DNA of 64,000 nt from Niveispirillum sp. SYP-B3756 (GTDB lineage Bacteria > Pseudomonadota > Alphaproteobacteria > Azospirillales > Azospirillaceae). This document shows, one piece after another, positions 54,705-63,582 of the stretch (position 1 is its first letter; each line of letters begins with the position of its first letter). Under the pieces are notes generated by a model, which was not told the DNA's origin, ran no database searches, and saw only the letters and a list, made by a program, of their open reading frames with translations. The stretch is from NCBI RefSeq assembly GCF_009495745.1, contig NZ_WIDQ01000005.1, forward strand, positions 295,307 through 359,306. Reading direction: 5' to 3'. Made by a program: the position numbers and the translations under genes.

Positions 54705-56440
54705 TTTCCTTCTCCCTGACCGCTGCCGACGCAGGCCGCCTGTGCATCGGCGGGGTCGAAGCGTTCGCGTCTGGCAAAGCGTTCCGGCATTTCGGCGATG
54801 GTGGGCTGGCTGAACTGGCCCGCTTCCCGCCACCAGCGTTGTTTCAGTTCGGCGAGCTTTTCAGGATGCTGGCTCGCCAGATTCCGGCTTTCGGAAAAGT
54901 CATCGGCCAGATTGAACAGTTCCCAGCAATCGCTGTCGAACGGCGTGCCGGGGCGATGCAGGGAGACGGCCCGCCAGTCGCCAACCCGGATGGCCCGGTT
55001 GCCGCGCAGCTCGAAATATTGCGCCTCCCTGACACTGGGGGCGTTCGCCTGGGTGAAGCTGGCCCGGATGCTGCTGCCGGCAACCGGGATTTCCGCCTGT
55101 CCCGCCGTCTCCTCCGGGAACCGGGTTCCGGCCGCGTCGACCAGGGTCGGCGCGATATCCACCGCATCCACATACTGTCCCCGGATGCCACCGCCATCGC
55201 GGATGGCCTTGGGCCAACTGACGATCAGCGGGGCCCGTACCCCACCCAGATAGGGCCAGACCTTGTACCGGCGAAAGGGCGTGACGCCTGCCATGGCCCA
55301 CGGGCGGGGATATTCGGACTGGGTCTTCTCCGTCCCCAACTCATCAATCCGCGCCAGCATCTGCTCGGGCGTCAAAGTGTTGGGACGGTACATCCGCTCG
55401 AAAAAGCCGTTCTGCCCCGCTTCGCTGGCGGCACCATTGTCCGACACCAGCATGATCAGGCTGTTGTCATATTGTCCGGTCTGCTTCAGATGCGCGACCA
55501 GCCGGCCGATCTGGGCGTCGGTATGTTCGATGAAACCGGCATAGACCTCCATGAACCGCGCGAAGACCTTCTTCTCCGTCGGCGTCAGGCTGTCCCAGGC
55601 ACGGTCCCCGGCATTGCGGGGCGGCAGCACCGTGTTCTGCGGCAGGATGCCCATCGACTTCATCCGCGCCAGCCGCTGTTCCCGCAGCGCGTCCCAGCCC
55701 TGGTCGTAGACACCGGCATAATGATCGATATAGGCGCGCGGTGCCTGGATCGGCGAATGCGCGGCACCGAAAGCGAGATAGACGAAAGCCGGATTTTCCT
55801 GCCCGCCATTGCCCAGGGCGGTGATCGTGTGATCAACGATATCGGCGGAGAAATGGTAATCCGGGGCCAAGGGTGCGTCCGGCAGCGACCGGTTCCCCTC
55901 GATCAGCTTGGGCCGATACTGGTCGGTCCATCCCAGATAGAAGCCATAGAACTGGTCAAAGCCCCGTTGCAGCGGCCATGAGCCGTTATTGCCGTCCGTC
56001 CCGTCTTCATATTCGGGACCAAGATGCCATTTGCCGAAGCCATAGGTGCGGTACCCGGCGGTCTGCAGAACCTGCGCCACTGTCTGGGCGTTGACGGGCA
56101 GTTCCCCGCGATCCTTGGTCATGTTGGCCTGATCGGGCTTGTCGGCCGGCAGATCGGCCATCCGCACCGTCTGCGGATTCCGGCCCGTCAGCAGGGCGGC
56201 GCGGGTCGGCGTACAGACGGCCTTCGTGTCGAAGCGGTTGTAGCGCAGCCCATCACGGGCCAGCGCGTCGATATTGGGGGTGCGGATTTCGGACCCGAAC
56301 GGACCCAGATCGGAAAAGCCGACATCATCCAGAACAATCAGGATGATATTGGGTCGTTCCGCAGCCCCGGCGGCAGCCGACAGACCCAAAGCCAGGGCCA
56401 GGGCCAGGGCGGTACCGGCCAGGATGGAGCGTTTCCACAT
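54701..56440 (-). CDS. S1 sulfatase with C-T-P-T-R active site
   Basis: 579 aa with a clear signal peptide (WKRSILAGTALALALALGL, cleavage near AGA-AE). Core: NIILIVLDDVGFSDLGPFGSE, Cys76 in TKAVCTPTRAALLTGRNP, GKWHLGPEYEDGTD, and FGAAHSPIQAP. The motif is C-T-P-T-R rather than C-x-P-S-R: still within the formylglycine consensus (C-x-[P/A]-x-R), and the arylsulfatase (S1_4-type) group commonly has it. Translationally coupled to the downstream sulfatase gene. Confidence 0.9.
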   Translation of the reverse strand: MWKRSILAGTALALALALGLSAAAGAAERPNIILIVLDDVGFSDLGPFGSEIRTPNIDALARDGLRYNRFDTKAVCTPTRAALLTGRNPQTVRMADLPADKPDQANMTKDRGELPVNAQTVAQVLQTAGYRTYGFGKWHLGPEYEDGTDGNNGSWPLQRGFDQFYGFYLGWTDQYRPKLIEGNRSLPDAPLAPDYHFSADIVDHTITALGNGGQENPAFVYLAFGAAHSPIQAPRAYIDHYAGVYDQGWDALREQRLARMKSMGILPQNTVLPPRNAGDRAWDSLTPTEKKVFARFMEVYAGFIEHTDAQIGRLVAHLKQTGQYDNSLIMLVSDNGAASEAGQNGFFERMYRPNTLTPEQMLARIDELGTEKTQSEYPRPWAMAGVTPFRRYKVWPYLGGVRAPLIVSWPKAIRDGGGIRGQYVDAVDIAPTLVDAAGTRFPEETAGQAEIPVAGSSIRASFTQANAPSVREAQYFELRGNRAIRVGDWRAVSLHRPGTPFDSDCWELFNLADDFSESRNLASQHPEKLAELKQRWWREAGQFSQPTIAEMPERFARRERFDPADAQAACVGSGQGEGK

Positions 56441-56453
56441 TCTACGTGCTCCC

Positions 56454-58355
56454 TTATCCTGCGCGGCCCGCCGAGGGCCGGCTCATCATGCGTTTCAGAT
56501 CGAAGATCGGCGTTGAAGGCTGGAAGGCCCCTGTCAGCACGGCCACCAGATAGCGCCCGGCATTGCGCACGAATTCCTGTTCCCGCTCGGCAGCCTGCTG
56601 GACCACCGGCAGGGCCGGCTTGGCCTTGTCCCCAAGGAAGGTCAGGGCGTTGATCGCTTGAAGCTGGACCTGCCAGGGCCGGGTCTCGGCGCAAAGATCG
56701 GCCAGCACACCGATGGCCTCATCCGGCTGTGCGAGGGTGGCCACAGCCTCGGCAGCCACGATGCGGGTCTGCTGTCTTTCCTCCGTCCGCATCACGGACA
56801 GCAGGTCCGACAGCGCCGGGGCTGCCTTTTCGCCCAGCATCAACAGGCCCGCTGCCGCCCAGTGGCGCATGATCGGATTGCCATGGCGCAGATGGGCCTG
56901 CAATTCCCCCAGATTGGCGGGATCGCGCCGGGCGGCCGTCGCCGCCAATGCCATGATCTGCTTCAGCGGATAGCGGGTCTTGTCATTGCTCTCGACATAA
57001 CCCTCCTCCGGCGATGCCTCCGGAATGAAGCCATTATCGTTAATGGACAGCATGTGCCGGTCCAGGGCCGACCGCATTTCCTTCAGCACACGGGCCGCCT
57101 TCGGATCATCAATCAGGTTGATCACCTGATCCTTGTCCACCGAAAGGTCGTACAGTTCCTCAAACGGCTTCTGCTGGAAGAAACGGTCCTGTACCGGTGT
57201 CAGGGTGCCGGCACGGTGCGCGGTCTCCCAATCCTGATATCCTTTGGCCAGCCAGGCAAAGGCTTGGTGCTGCCCCAGCGGACGGTGGGGCATGTAGTTG
57301 CGGATATAGCGCCAGCGCCCATCCGTCACGGTGCGTTGGAAATCATAACGCTCATCCATGCGGTTGCGCATTCCGAAGGCATAGCGCTTGGCGGCCCGGC
57401 GGCCCTTTCCCATGAAGGGCTGGCCTTGCATCTGGGCCGGTATTTTCATGCCGGCCAGCGACAGCAGCGTCGGCGCCAGATCGATGAAGCTGACGGGATC
57501 GATCCGCTCGGTTCCCGGTTTACCCGGTGCCAGATGCGCCCACTTGGCTGGCACCCTCACCACCAGCGAGCAGCGAAGTCCCTCATCATAGCAATAGCGC
57601 TTGGATCGCGGCAGCACGCCGCCATTGTCCGAATAATAGAAAATGATGGTGTCGTCCGTGAGACCATCGGCTTCCAGTTCGGCCAGACGCTCCGCCAACT
57701 GTTCGTCCATCCTCTCCATCAGGTTGTAATAGCTGGCGAAATCCTGACGGATATCCGGCGTGTCCGGCAGGTAGGCGGGCAGCTTGATCTGGTCCGGGGT
57801 CACCCGTCCCGGCGATGGCTTGAAAATACGGGATTCATGCGTGGTCATGTAATTGAAGACGGCCATGAAAGGCTGACCGCCAGGCCGCTGGCGCCAATGG
57901 GCCGCGTTACCCAGCCGGTCCCAGATGGCGTCCGGTGTCACGTCACAGTTATAATCGGTCTTGGCATTGTTGGCGCAGAAATAGCCGGCCTGACGCAGCT
58001 GCTCCGGATAGGTCGTCAGGGGCTTCGGCCACCGGGCTGTCGCCCGCATATGGTTGGCCGGTGCGCAGGATTCCGGATAGACCCCCGTCAGGATGCCGAA
58101 ACGGGACGGCGCACAGACGGGGGCGTTGCTGTAAACATTGCGAAACAGAACGCCTTCACGCGCCAGACGGTCGATGGTCGGGGTGTGCGCCAGTGCATCG
58201 CCATAGGCACCGATGAACGGGTTGTTGTCCTCGCTGACCAGAAACAGGATGTTGGGCATCCGGGTGCCGGCGGCAACGGACGGCAGGGCAGATGCCACCA
58301 TCCCCATGCACCCGCCAGCCAGAACCGCGCGCCGGTGCAGCTTGTTCCCGTTCAT
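56454..58355 (-). CDS. S1 sulfatase (heparan N-sulfatase-like) with HEAT-like C-terminus
   Basis: 633 aa. N-terminus GNKLHRRAVLAGGCMGMVAS looks like a Tat (twin-Arg) signal. Core: NILFLVSEDNNPFIGAYGD, Cys81 in APVCAPSRFGILTGVYP (C-A-P-S-R) and YYSDNGGVLPRSKRYCYDEGLR, a combination typical of the sulfamidase (heparan N-sulfatase, S1_8-like) branch. Residues of about 490-610 are alpha-helical repeats (LRHGNPIMRHWAAAGLLMLG, IVAAEAVATLAQPDEAI, VQLQAINALTFLGDKAKPAL) resembling HEAT repeats. Start ATG 58,355 has GGGGGAAT upstream. Fourteen bp before the next sulfatase gene, first of the five in the operon. Confidence 0.88.
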   Translation of the reverse strand: MNGNKLHRRAVLAGGCMGMVASALPSVAAGTRMPNILFLVSEDNNPFIGAYGDALAHTPTIDRLAREGVLFRNVYSNAPVCAPSRFGILTGVYPESCAPANHMRATARWPKPLTTYPEQLRQAGYFCANNAKTDYNCDVTPDAIWDRLGNAAHWRQRPGGQPFMAVFNYMTTHESRIFKPSPGRVTPDQIKLPAYLPDTPDIRQDFASYYNLMERMDEQLAERLAELEADGLTDDTIIFYYSDNGGVLPRSKRYCYDEGLRCSLVVRVPAKWAHLAPGKPGTERIDPVSFIDLAPTLLSLAGMKIPAQMQGQPFMGKGRRAAKRYAFGMRNRMDERYDFQRTVTDGRWRYIRNYMPHRPLGQHQAFAWLAKGYQDWETAHRAGTLTPVQDRFFQQKPFEELYDLSVDKDQVINLIDDPKAARVLKEMRSALDRHMLSINDNGFIPEASPEEGYVESNDKTRYPLKQIMALAATAARRDPANLGELQAHLRHGNPIMRHWAAAGLLMLGEKAAPALSDLLSVMRTEERQQTRIVAAEAVATLAQPDEAIGVLADLCAETRPWQVQLQAINALTFLGDKAKPALPVVQQAAEREQEFVRNAGRYLVAVLTGAFQPSTPIFDLKRMMSRPSAGRAG

Positions 58356-58407
58356 TCCGCTATTCCCCCTGGTCACATCAAGCCTTCCGCAGCATCGGCG
58401 GAAATGA

Positions 58408-58435
58408 ACGGGCCAGGCCGCGAAGCCCGGCCCGT
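58408..58435 (-). terminator. Hairpin after the TonB receptor gene
   Basis: Stem ACGGGCC (58,408-58,414) / GGCCCGT (58,429-58,435) extended by GGC/GCC past one mismatch, loop CGCGAA. It lies directly after the receptor stop (reading minus) and has no long T-tract, so it probably partly terminates transcription, setting a higher level of receptor than sulfatase mRNA. Confidence 0.5.
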
Positions 58436-58440
58436 CTCTG

Positions 58441-60843
58441 TTAGAAGCGCATCCCGACCGAACCACCGAAATAACGGTCGGCATCCTTGTTGAAGGTGCC
58501 AACCAGATCGGTCTTGGCCACCGAGCTGAGAAGCGAGACATGGCCGATGCTTGTGAAGTAGTTCTTGTTGAACAGGTTCTTCACGAACAGGCTGACGGTC
58601 CAGCGATCGTCGATTTCATGTACGCCCACGGTCAGATCGACCAGTGCATAACCACCCTGGCGGGTCAGCGGGTCTTGCTCGATCGTGAAGTTGATCGCGC
58701 TCTGGTAGCTGACATTCATCTGGATGAAACCAGCCATGTCACTGCCGATTTCACGTTCGTAGCGCGGAGAGACCACGACGCGATATTTGGGAGACGAGGG
58801 CAACGTGGCGCCATGGAGATTCTGGAACGCCGTACCGCCGGCAGTGCGCCGGACACAGGTATTATACGGCACGGCAGAGGTGCCGGGCACCACCGGCGCG
58901 CCGGCCTGGAGCTGAACTGGGCAGTTCAGACCATCGACATTGACGGTCGACTTGGCATAGGTGAACGACGAGTTGATGGACAGTTCGTCCGTCGGTCGCA
59001 GCGTCGTTTCCAGCTCAAGGCCCTTCGTGCGGGAGCTGCCTGCATTGATGGACTGGAAGCGCACGATACCCAGGATCGGGTCACCCCGGTTGGCCTGAAC
59101 CTGCAGGTTGCTGAATTCCGTCAGGAAGGCTGCGGCGTTGATGCTGAACACCCGGTCATCGGTGACATATTTGGCGCCCAGCTCATAGGCGTTGGCATGT
59201 TCTGGCTCCAGCGCACTCTGGTTCACAAAATCGGCGCCGGCTTCCATCTCGTAACCCAGGCCTTTGTACCCGCGGGTATAAGTGCCGTAGGTCTGGAAGT
59301 TGCGGTCGACTTCGTACTGAAGGCCGGCCTTGCCCGTCGTGGCCCAGTCAGACGCGACGAAGGTACCGCTGTTGGCCCCACCCGGACGATAGGTGGTACC
59401 CGCCAGGATGGCATCACCCGCCACCAGGGGGCCGAACTGAGTGCCGCTGTTCTTGCCCCGCTCATACTGGACGCGCAGGCCGCCAATGGCCTTCAGATCA
59501 CCGATGATGCGCCATTCAGCCTGACCGAAGGCCGAAACACCATCCTGCTTCAGGTTGGATTCGGTGCCGCTGGACTGCCAGCGCAGATTTGCCGTGGGGC
59601 AGGCGGCACCCACCGCCAGCGGCGTCTGCCCGGCAGCGTTCTGCACGCAGGAGGCACGGCGACGGTTGAACGGGCGGGTGATTTCGATATGGTTATAGAA
59701 CATACCGGCGACATAGGTGAAATCGCCGCTACCATTGGAAGCGATGCGCAGTTCCTCGGAGAACTGCTTCAACCTGACTTCGCCCGCGTTATAATCCCAT
59801 GCGGAATAAGGCGCCACCGACGGGCCGCCCAGGAACCGGATCGGATCGGAGTTGGTGCGGTCGATCGGCTGGTTGTTATCCAGGTTGAATTTCTGGAAGG
59901 CGGAAATCGAAGTGATCGTGGCGAAATCGATGTCCCAGTCGGCCTGGATCGACCCGGTGAACTGCTCGGTATTCGCATAGGTATCGGTGTTTTCAGAAAT
60001 CTGCCGGTTCGTGCGCGAGGCGACCACGGGGGCATTGATGCTGATCATGGTGGCGTTGCTGAGCTGGATCGGAACCGATGCGCAGCACATGGCGTCCTGC
60101 TTGCGGTAATCCATAGAGAACAGGACATTCACATTGTCGCTGGCGTCCCATTCCAGCTTGCCGCGCGCACCCCAGCCTTCCGCCCCCTGTACGTCCTTGC
60201 CGGTCGTGACATTGCGGACATACCCGTCGACATTGGTGTAATAGCCGCTCAACCGCGCCCGCACCGTGTCACTCAGCGGGCCGGTAATCGTGCTCTTTGC
60301 GCGGTACTCATTCCCTTCGGCGATGGTGATCTCAGCCCGGCCACCAAACTCGTCTGAGGGACGCGCCGTCACCACATTGATGACACCAGCGGTGGCGTTC
60401 TTGCCGAACAGCGTGCCCTGCGGGCCACGCAGAACCTCCACCCGCTCGATATCGGCCAGCTCGGCGAAGCCCTGCGCCCCGCGCGCCGAGACAACGCCGT
60501 CCACGACCACGGAAACCGAGGCCTCGGTTCCCTGACCGAACAACTGGGTGCCGATGCCGCGAATACGGAAATTGGTATTCGTCGGATTGGCCCCCTGCTG
60601 AAAGGTCAGGGAGGGGATTGCGTTGGTCAGGCTATTGCTGTCGTTGATCCGCAAATTCTCCAGCGCGTCCCCCCCCACTGCGGTGACGGCAAGAGGAACG
60701 TCGATCAAACGTTCGGCGCGCTTCTGTGCCGTGACGATGATTTCCTCCAGCAGAGCCGGGGCATCATTTGTCTGGGCCTGTGCGGCAAGGGCGGGGACCA
60801 GGGAAAGAATGGTCGCCCCCAGCATCAAGCGGGATTTGTACAT
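58441..60843 (-). CDS. TonB-dependent outer-membrane receptor
   Basis: 800 aa, signal peptide 1-23 (LMLGATILSLVPALAAQAQ). Then a TonB box-like EEIIVTAQKRAERLIDVPLAVTAV, a plug domain (about 40-160) with NFRIRGIGTQLFGQGTEASVSVVVDGV, IERVEVLRGPQGTLFGKNATAGVINVVTARP, and a 22-strand barrel ending in ...NYFTSI and YFGGSVGMRF with the terminal aromatic residue. Imports a large substrate across the outer membrane with energy from TonB-ExbBD. It heads a sulfatase/glycosidase operon, so the ligand is probably a sulfated oligosaccharide. No SusD partner, as expected for Proteobacteria. Confidence 0.92.
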   Translation of the reverse strand: MYKSRLMLGATILSLVPALAAQAQTNDAPALLEEIIVTAQKRAERLIDVPLAVTAVGGDALENLRINDSNSLTNAIPSLTFQQGANPTNTNFRIRGIGTQLFGQGTEASVSVVVDGVVSARGAQGFAELADIERVEVLRGPQGTLFGKNATAGVINVVTARPSDEFGGRAEITIAEGNEYRAKSTITGPLSDTVRARLSGYYTNVDGYVRNVTTGKDVQGAEGWGARGKLEWDASDNVNVLFSMDYRKQDAMCCASVPIQLSNATMISINAPVVASRTNRQISENTDTYANTEQFTGSIQADWDIDFATITSISAFQKFNLDNNQPIDRTNSDPIRFLGGPSVAPYSAWDYNAGEVRLKQFSEELRIASNGSGDFTYVAGMFYNHIEITRPFNRRRASCVQNAAGQTPLAVGAACPTANLRWQSSGTESNLKQDGVSAFGQAEWRIIGDLKAIGGLRVQYERGKNSGTQFGPLVAGDAILAGTTYRPGGANSGTFVASDWATTGKAGLQYEVDRNFQTYGTYTRGYKGLGYEMEAGADFVNQSALEPEHANAYELGAKYVTDDRVFSINAAAFLTEFSNLQVQANRGDPILGIVRFQSINAGSSRTKGLELETTLRPTDELSINSSFTYAKSTVNVDGLNCPVQLQAGAPVVPGTSAVPYNTCVRRTAGGTAFQNLHGATLPSSPKYRVVVSPRYEREIGSDMAGFIQMNVSYQSAINFTIEQDPLTRQGGYALVDLTVGVHEIDDRWTVSLFVKNLFNKNYFTSIGHVSLLSSVAKTDLVGTFNKDADRYFGGSVGMRF

Positions 60844-61212
60844 GGTGTCACTCCCTTTTTGTCTTTTGACCGTGGCGGGAGGTAAGCAGGAAACACCCGG
60901 CGCCCTTGCCAGGTAACGGATAGGCCACCGCGCAAAGTGTCAGGCGGCTAAATTTGGGCGCACGGATATTGTCATTGTCATCCCCCCTGCCACGACCCCT
61001 TCTGGGGTTCTCTCAACTGCTTGTCTGTCAGGGGACACCGCTGTCCCCTTTGTCTTAAAAAAAAGACCGGCTTCTCTGCCAGTCAATTTTTGCTAACACC
61101 AACGATGCGCCCTCGCAAGCAAAATGTCCAGCGCTGTCCCCACCTGTTGCCGAATGTTCCAATGCCGGGTAAAAGCCTATCCAGACAACGATCAGCCGGA
61201 GAGCATCGTTTC
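60844..61212. promoter_or_regulatory. Divergent receptor/LacI regulatory region
   Basis: 369-bp gap between the divergent receptor and regulator genes. It holds AGGGGACA (61,030-61,037)/TGTCCCCT (61,042-61,049), an 8-bp dyad with a 4-nt spacer followed by A-rich sequence. The half site GCTGTCCCC recurs at 61,133-61,141. These are candidate operators for the LacI-type protein. An in-frame start at 61,162 (ATG) exists for the regulator but lies 17 codons before the HTH. Confidence 0.45.
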
Positions 61213-62289
61213 GTGAGCAAGCCCACCATCTACGATGTGGCCCGCGTGGCCGGTGTGTCGATCAAGACCGTGTCCCGTGTCTTGAACGGTGAGACTAAAG
61301 CCAGCCCTGCGACAAGGGAACGGGTGAGGGCAGCAGTCGCGTCCCTTGCATATGCGCCAAACCTGTCGGCCCGCAGCCTGTCGGGAGCGCGCAACTTCAT
61401 GATCGCCTTCGTTTTCGGCAGCAATCCCCAACAGCCGAACATGTCCTTGCAGAACGAGTATATCGCGGCGCTGCAAGTGGGGGCGGTAACGGCGGCGCGG
61501 TCCGCTGGCTTCCACCTGCTGGTGGAACCGCTTGAACTTACGGAGGAAGGTTTCACTGATCGGGCGACACGGCTGATCGGGATACCGGCGGTGGATGGGT
61601 TCATCATCATGCCGGGTCTGGCCGATGACCCCCGCCTGCTGACAGTGCTGGCGGCGCGGCCAGGCCATTATGTCCGGATCAGTCCGGGCGTGGAGTTGGA
61701 GAGCCTGCCGGCGATGGTGCGCATCGACGATTACAGGGCGGCGACAGACATGACGCAATACCTGCTGAACCTGGGGCATCGCCGCATCGCCTTCATCAGC
61801 GGCCGTTTGAATCTCGGTTCCGCAGAGCGGCGTTTGCAGGCGTTCCGGGATGTCATGTCAGGGGCCGGCCTGTTCGACCCCGCACTTGTGCGAAACGGAG
61901 ATTACACGCGGGAATCGGGGCGGATCGCAGGTGCCGAATTGTTGGCACTGGAAGACCGCCCCACCGCGATTTTCGCCGGCAATGACAGCATGGCCATCGG
62001 CGTGATGACCGTGGCCCAGGAAAAAGGCGTGAGCGTACCGAAAGACCTGTCGGTAGCCGGTATCGACGATATTCCATTGGCATCCAGCGTTTGGCCCACT
62101 TTGACCACCGTCAGTCAGCCAATGGTCGCCATGGGTGCCGCTGCCGCCACCTATCTCGTCACCGCCAGCCGGACGGGCCGCTCCCCTGGCCCCATGCCCT
62201 TTTTCCCACACGAACTGGTGATCCGTAGCAGCACTGCCGCACCGACGGAGCGAAAGAGGCGGCGGGTAACACGGGGCCGCGATACATGA
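61213..62289 (+). CDS. LacI-family transcriptional regulator
   Basis: 358 aa from GTG 61,213. The start is chosen because the LacI HTH follows at once (KPTIYDVARVAGVSIKTVSRVLNGETKASPATRERV), whereas earlier in-frame starts add 17 or more residues. GGAG at 61,199-61,202 gives a fair ribosome binding site. The ligand domain has VDGFIIMPGLADD, LGHRRIAFISGRL, and PTAIFAGNDSMAIGVM, plus DLSVAGIDDIPLASSVWPTLTTVSQP. Divergent from the TonB receptor operon; this pairing is characteristic of proteobacterial carbohydrate utilisation loci, where the regulator is relieved by a sugar product. Confidence 0.92.
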   Translation: MSKPTIYDVARVAGVSIKTVSRVLNGETKASPATRERVRAAVASLAYAPNLSARSLSGARNFMIAFVFGSNPQQPNMSLQNEYIAALQVGAVTAARSAGFHLLVEPLELTEEGFTDRATRLIGIPAVDGFIIMPGLADDPRLLTVLAARPGHYVRISPGVELESLPAMVRIDDYRAATDMTQYLLNLGHRRIAFISGRLNLGSAERRLQAFRDVMSGAGLFDPALVRNGDYTRESGRIAGAELLALEDRPTAIFAGNDSMAIGVMTVAQEKGVSVPKDLSVAGIDDIPLASSVWPTLTTVSQPMVAMGAAAATYLVTASRTGRSPGPMPFFPHELVIRSSTAAPTERKRRRVTRGRDT

Positions 62290-62487
62290 CAGATCCGTGG
62301 ACGCCCCGATGGTCGGCAGCTAAATTCCAGTATATGGAGCAGTCGCGGAATAGGATGTTGGACTGGTGAGTGTTATCCGGCGTGGAAAAGTGAGCCATAT
62401 ATCGGGGTTATAGGCGTCTAACTTTGACCCTGCTGTTCATGGCTGTTGGACTGCCTGGATCGAGAACCGATCTGGGCGGGCTGGGGG

Positions 62488-62984
62488 ATGCTGATCGTGG
62501 AAACAATCGGGCGGATCCGCCGTGAGTCCTTGGTCAAGGGCAAGGGTATCCGGGAGATCGCGCGGGACCTTGGCGTATCTCGGAACACGGTGCGGAAGGT
62601 TCTGCGATCTGGGGCGACGGCCTTTGATTACGAGCGGACGGTGCTGCGCCGGCCACAACTGGGCCAATGGGTCGGCGAGTTGGACCGCATGCTGTTGGCG
62701 AACGAGGCCAAGGCGGCGCGGGAACGGCTGACACTGATCCGGATCCATGAGGCATTGCGGGCGCTTGGCTATGCTGGCAGCTAAGACGCGGTTCGCCGCT
62801 ATGCACACGCCACTGGCGGCAGGGGCGTGTTTCCCACAGCGTCGATGCCTATGTGCCGCTGAGTTTCGCGCTGGGCAAGGCCTATCAGTTCGACTGGAGC
62901 CACGAGATCGTGGTGCTGAACGGGGCGACGACAACGGTTTATGCCGGGCCGTTCGACGGGTTCCACAGCAATCCGGCCTCGGTG
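62488..62984 (+). pseudogene. IS21-family istA transposase, broken
   Basis: Frame 1 (ATG 62,488) has MLIVETIGRIRRESLVKGKG, IREIARDLGVSRNTVRKVLRS (HTH) and RIHEALRALGYAGS, then a stop (TAA, 62,782-62,784) where TAC (Tyr) would be expected. The sequence then reads DAVRRYA and shifts frame; a different frame gives DAYVPLSFALGKAYQFDWSH and EIVVLNGATTTVYAGPF. The rest is missing, cut off near 62,984. The istB helper gene is absent. The 62,290-62,487 gap before it holds no gene. Confidence 0.8.
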
Positions 62985-63004
62985 TCACGAGAGCAGGTCC
63001 CCCG

Positions 63005-63517
63005 TGAGCGGACAGTTTGCTAAGCTTGGTTTGCCCTTTTTTGAAGGACGACCGACATGACGGGACAGAGGAAGCGATATTCGGCTGATTTCAAGGCGAA
63101 GGTGGCACTGGAGGCGATCCGGGGCGAGTTGACGAAGGCGCAGCTTGTGTCGCAGCACGGTGTTCACCAGACGATGATCAGCGCTTGGCGTAAGCAGGCG
63201 ATCGAGGGGATGGCCGCGTCGTTTTCCGGCAAAGCCGAGGCTACTCCAGTTGTTGATGCGGTCGAGATCGACCGGCTGCATGCCAAGATCGGTCAGTTGG
63301 TGGTGGAGCGGGATCCCGGATCGGGTCCGGGACAAGCTTTTTGCGCAAGGCCTCCGGTCGATGAGCGCCGGTCGGAGGCGGGAAATGGTGGATCGATCTC
63401 ATCCCGGCTTATCGGTTGTCCGGCAATGCGCGCTGCTGTCGATCAGCCGGTCGCATTATTACGGGCCGGTACGGGGCGAGAGCGCTGAGAACCTGGCGCT
63501 GATGTGTGAGATCCGAT
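63005..63517 (+). mobile_element. IS3-family element, broken at both orfs
   Basis: Begins around TGAGCGGACAGTTTGC (candidate left end, 63,005). orfA (63,057, MTGQRKRYSADFKAKVALEAI, then HQTMISAWRKQAIEGMAASF and IDRLHAKIGQLVVERD) is interrupted after residue 86 by a 23-bp insertion (63,315-63,337). orfB (ATG 63,361: MSAGRRREMVDRSHPGLSVVRQ, ISRSHYYGPVRGESAENLAL) is cut off at about 63,517 and has no catalytic DDE domain. Confidence 0.82.
63057..63357 (+). pseudogene. IS3 orfA with a 23-bp insertion
   Basis: Helix-turn-helix orfA, ~86 intact residues. Removing 63,315-63,337 restores the frame as ...VERD-FLRKASGR-stop, the expected orfA C-terminus. The insertion (CCCGGATCGGGTCCGGGAC core) resembles a GC-rich dispersed palindrome half. 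Confidence 0.78.
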
Positions 63518-63519
63518 GA
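63361..63519 (+). pseudogene. IS3 orfB, 5' fragment
   Basis: First ~51 residues of the IS3 transposase orfB, ending at LALMCEI where the continuing family sequence (normally D-R-Q-F...) is lost. The integrase core is absent, so this element cannot move. Confidence 0.75.
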
Positions 63520-63582
63520 CATCCTTTCAGCTTTGTGATCGCCGCCCATATTTTCAGACGCGTTAACGCTGCTGTGTTTGCT

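Noticed and set aside
52656..55981. Long + strand frames opposite the GH3 and sulfatase genes
   Set aside because: No recognisable domain, biased composition, and no ribosome binding sites, against clear enzymes on the minus strand.
56658..60357. Two ~600-codon + strand frames opposite the sulfamidase-like and TonB receptor genes
   Set aside because: Antisense shadows; the minus-strand genes show signal peptides and family motifs throughout.
61021..61212. Upstream starts of the LacI gene (61,021 and 61,162)
   Set aside because: They add residues before the HTH that normal LacI proteins lack and would span the candidate operator region.
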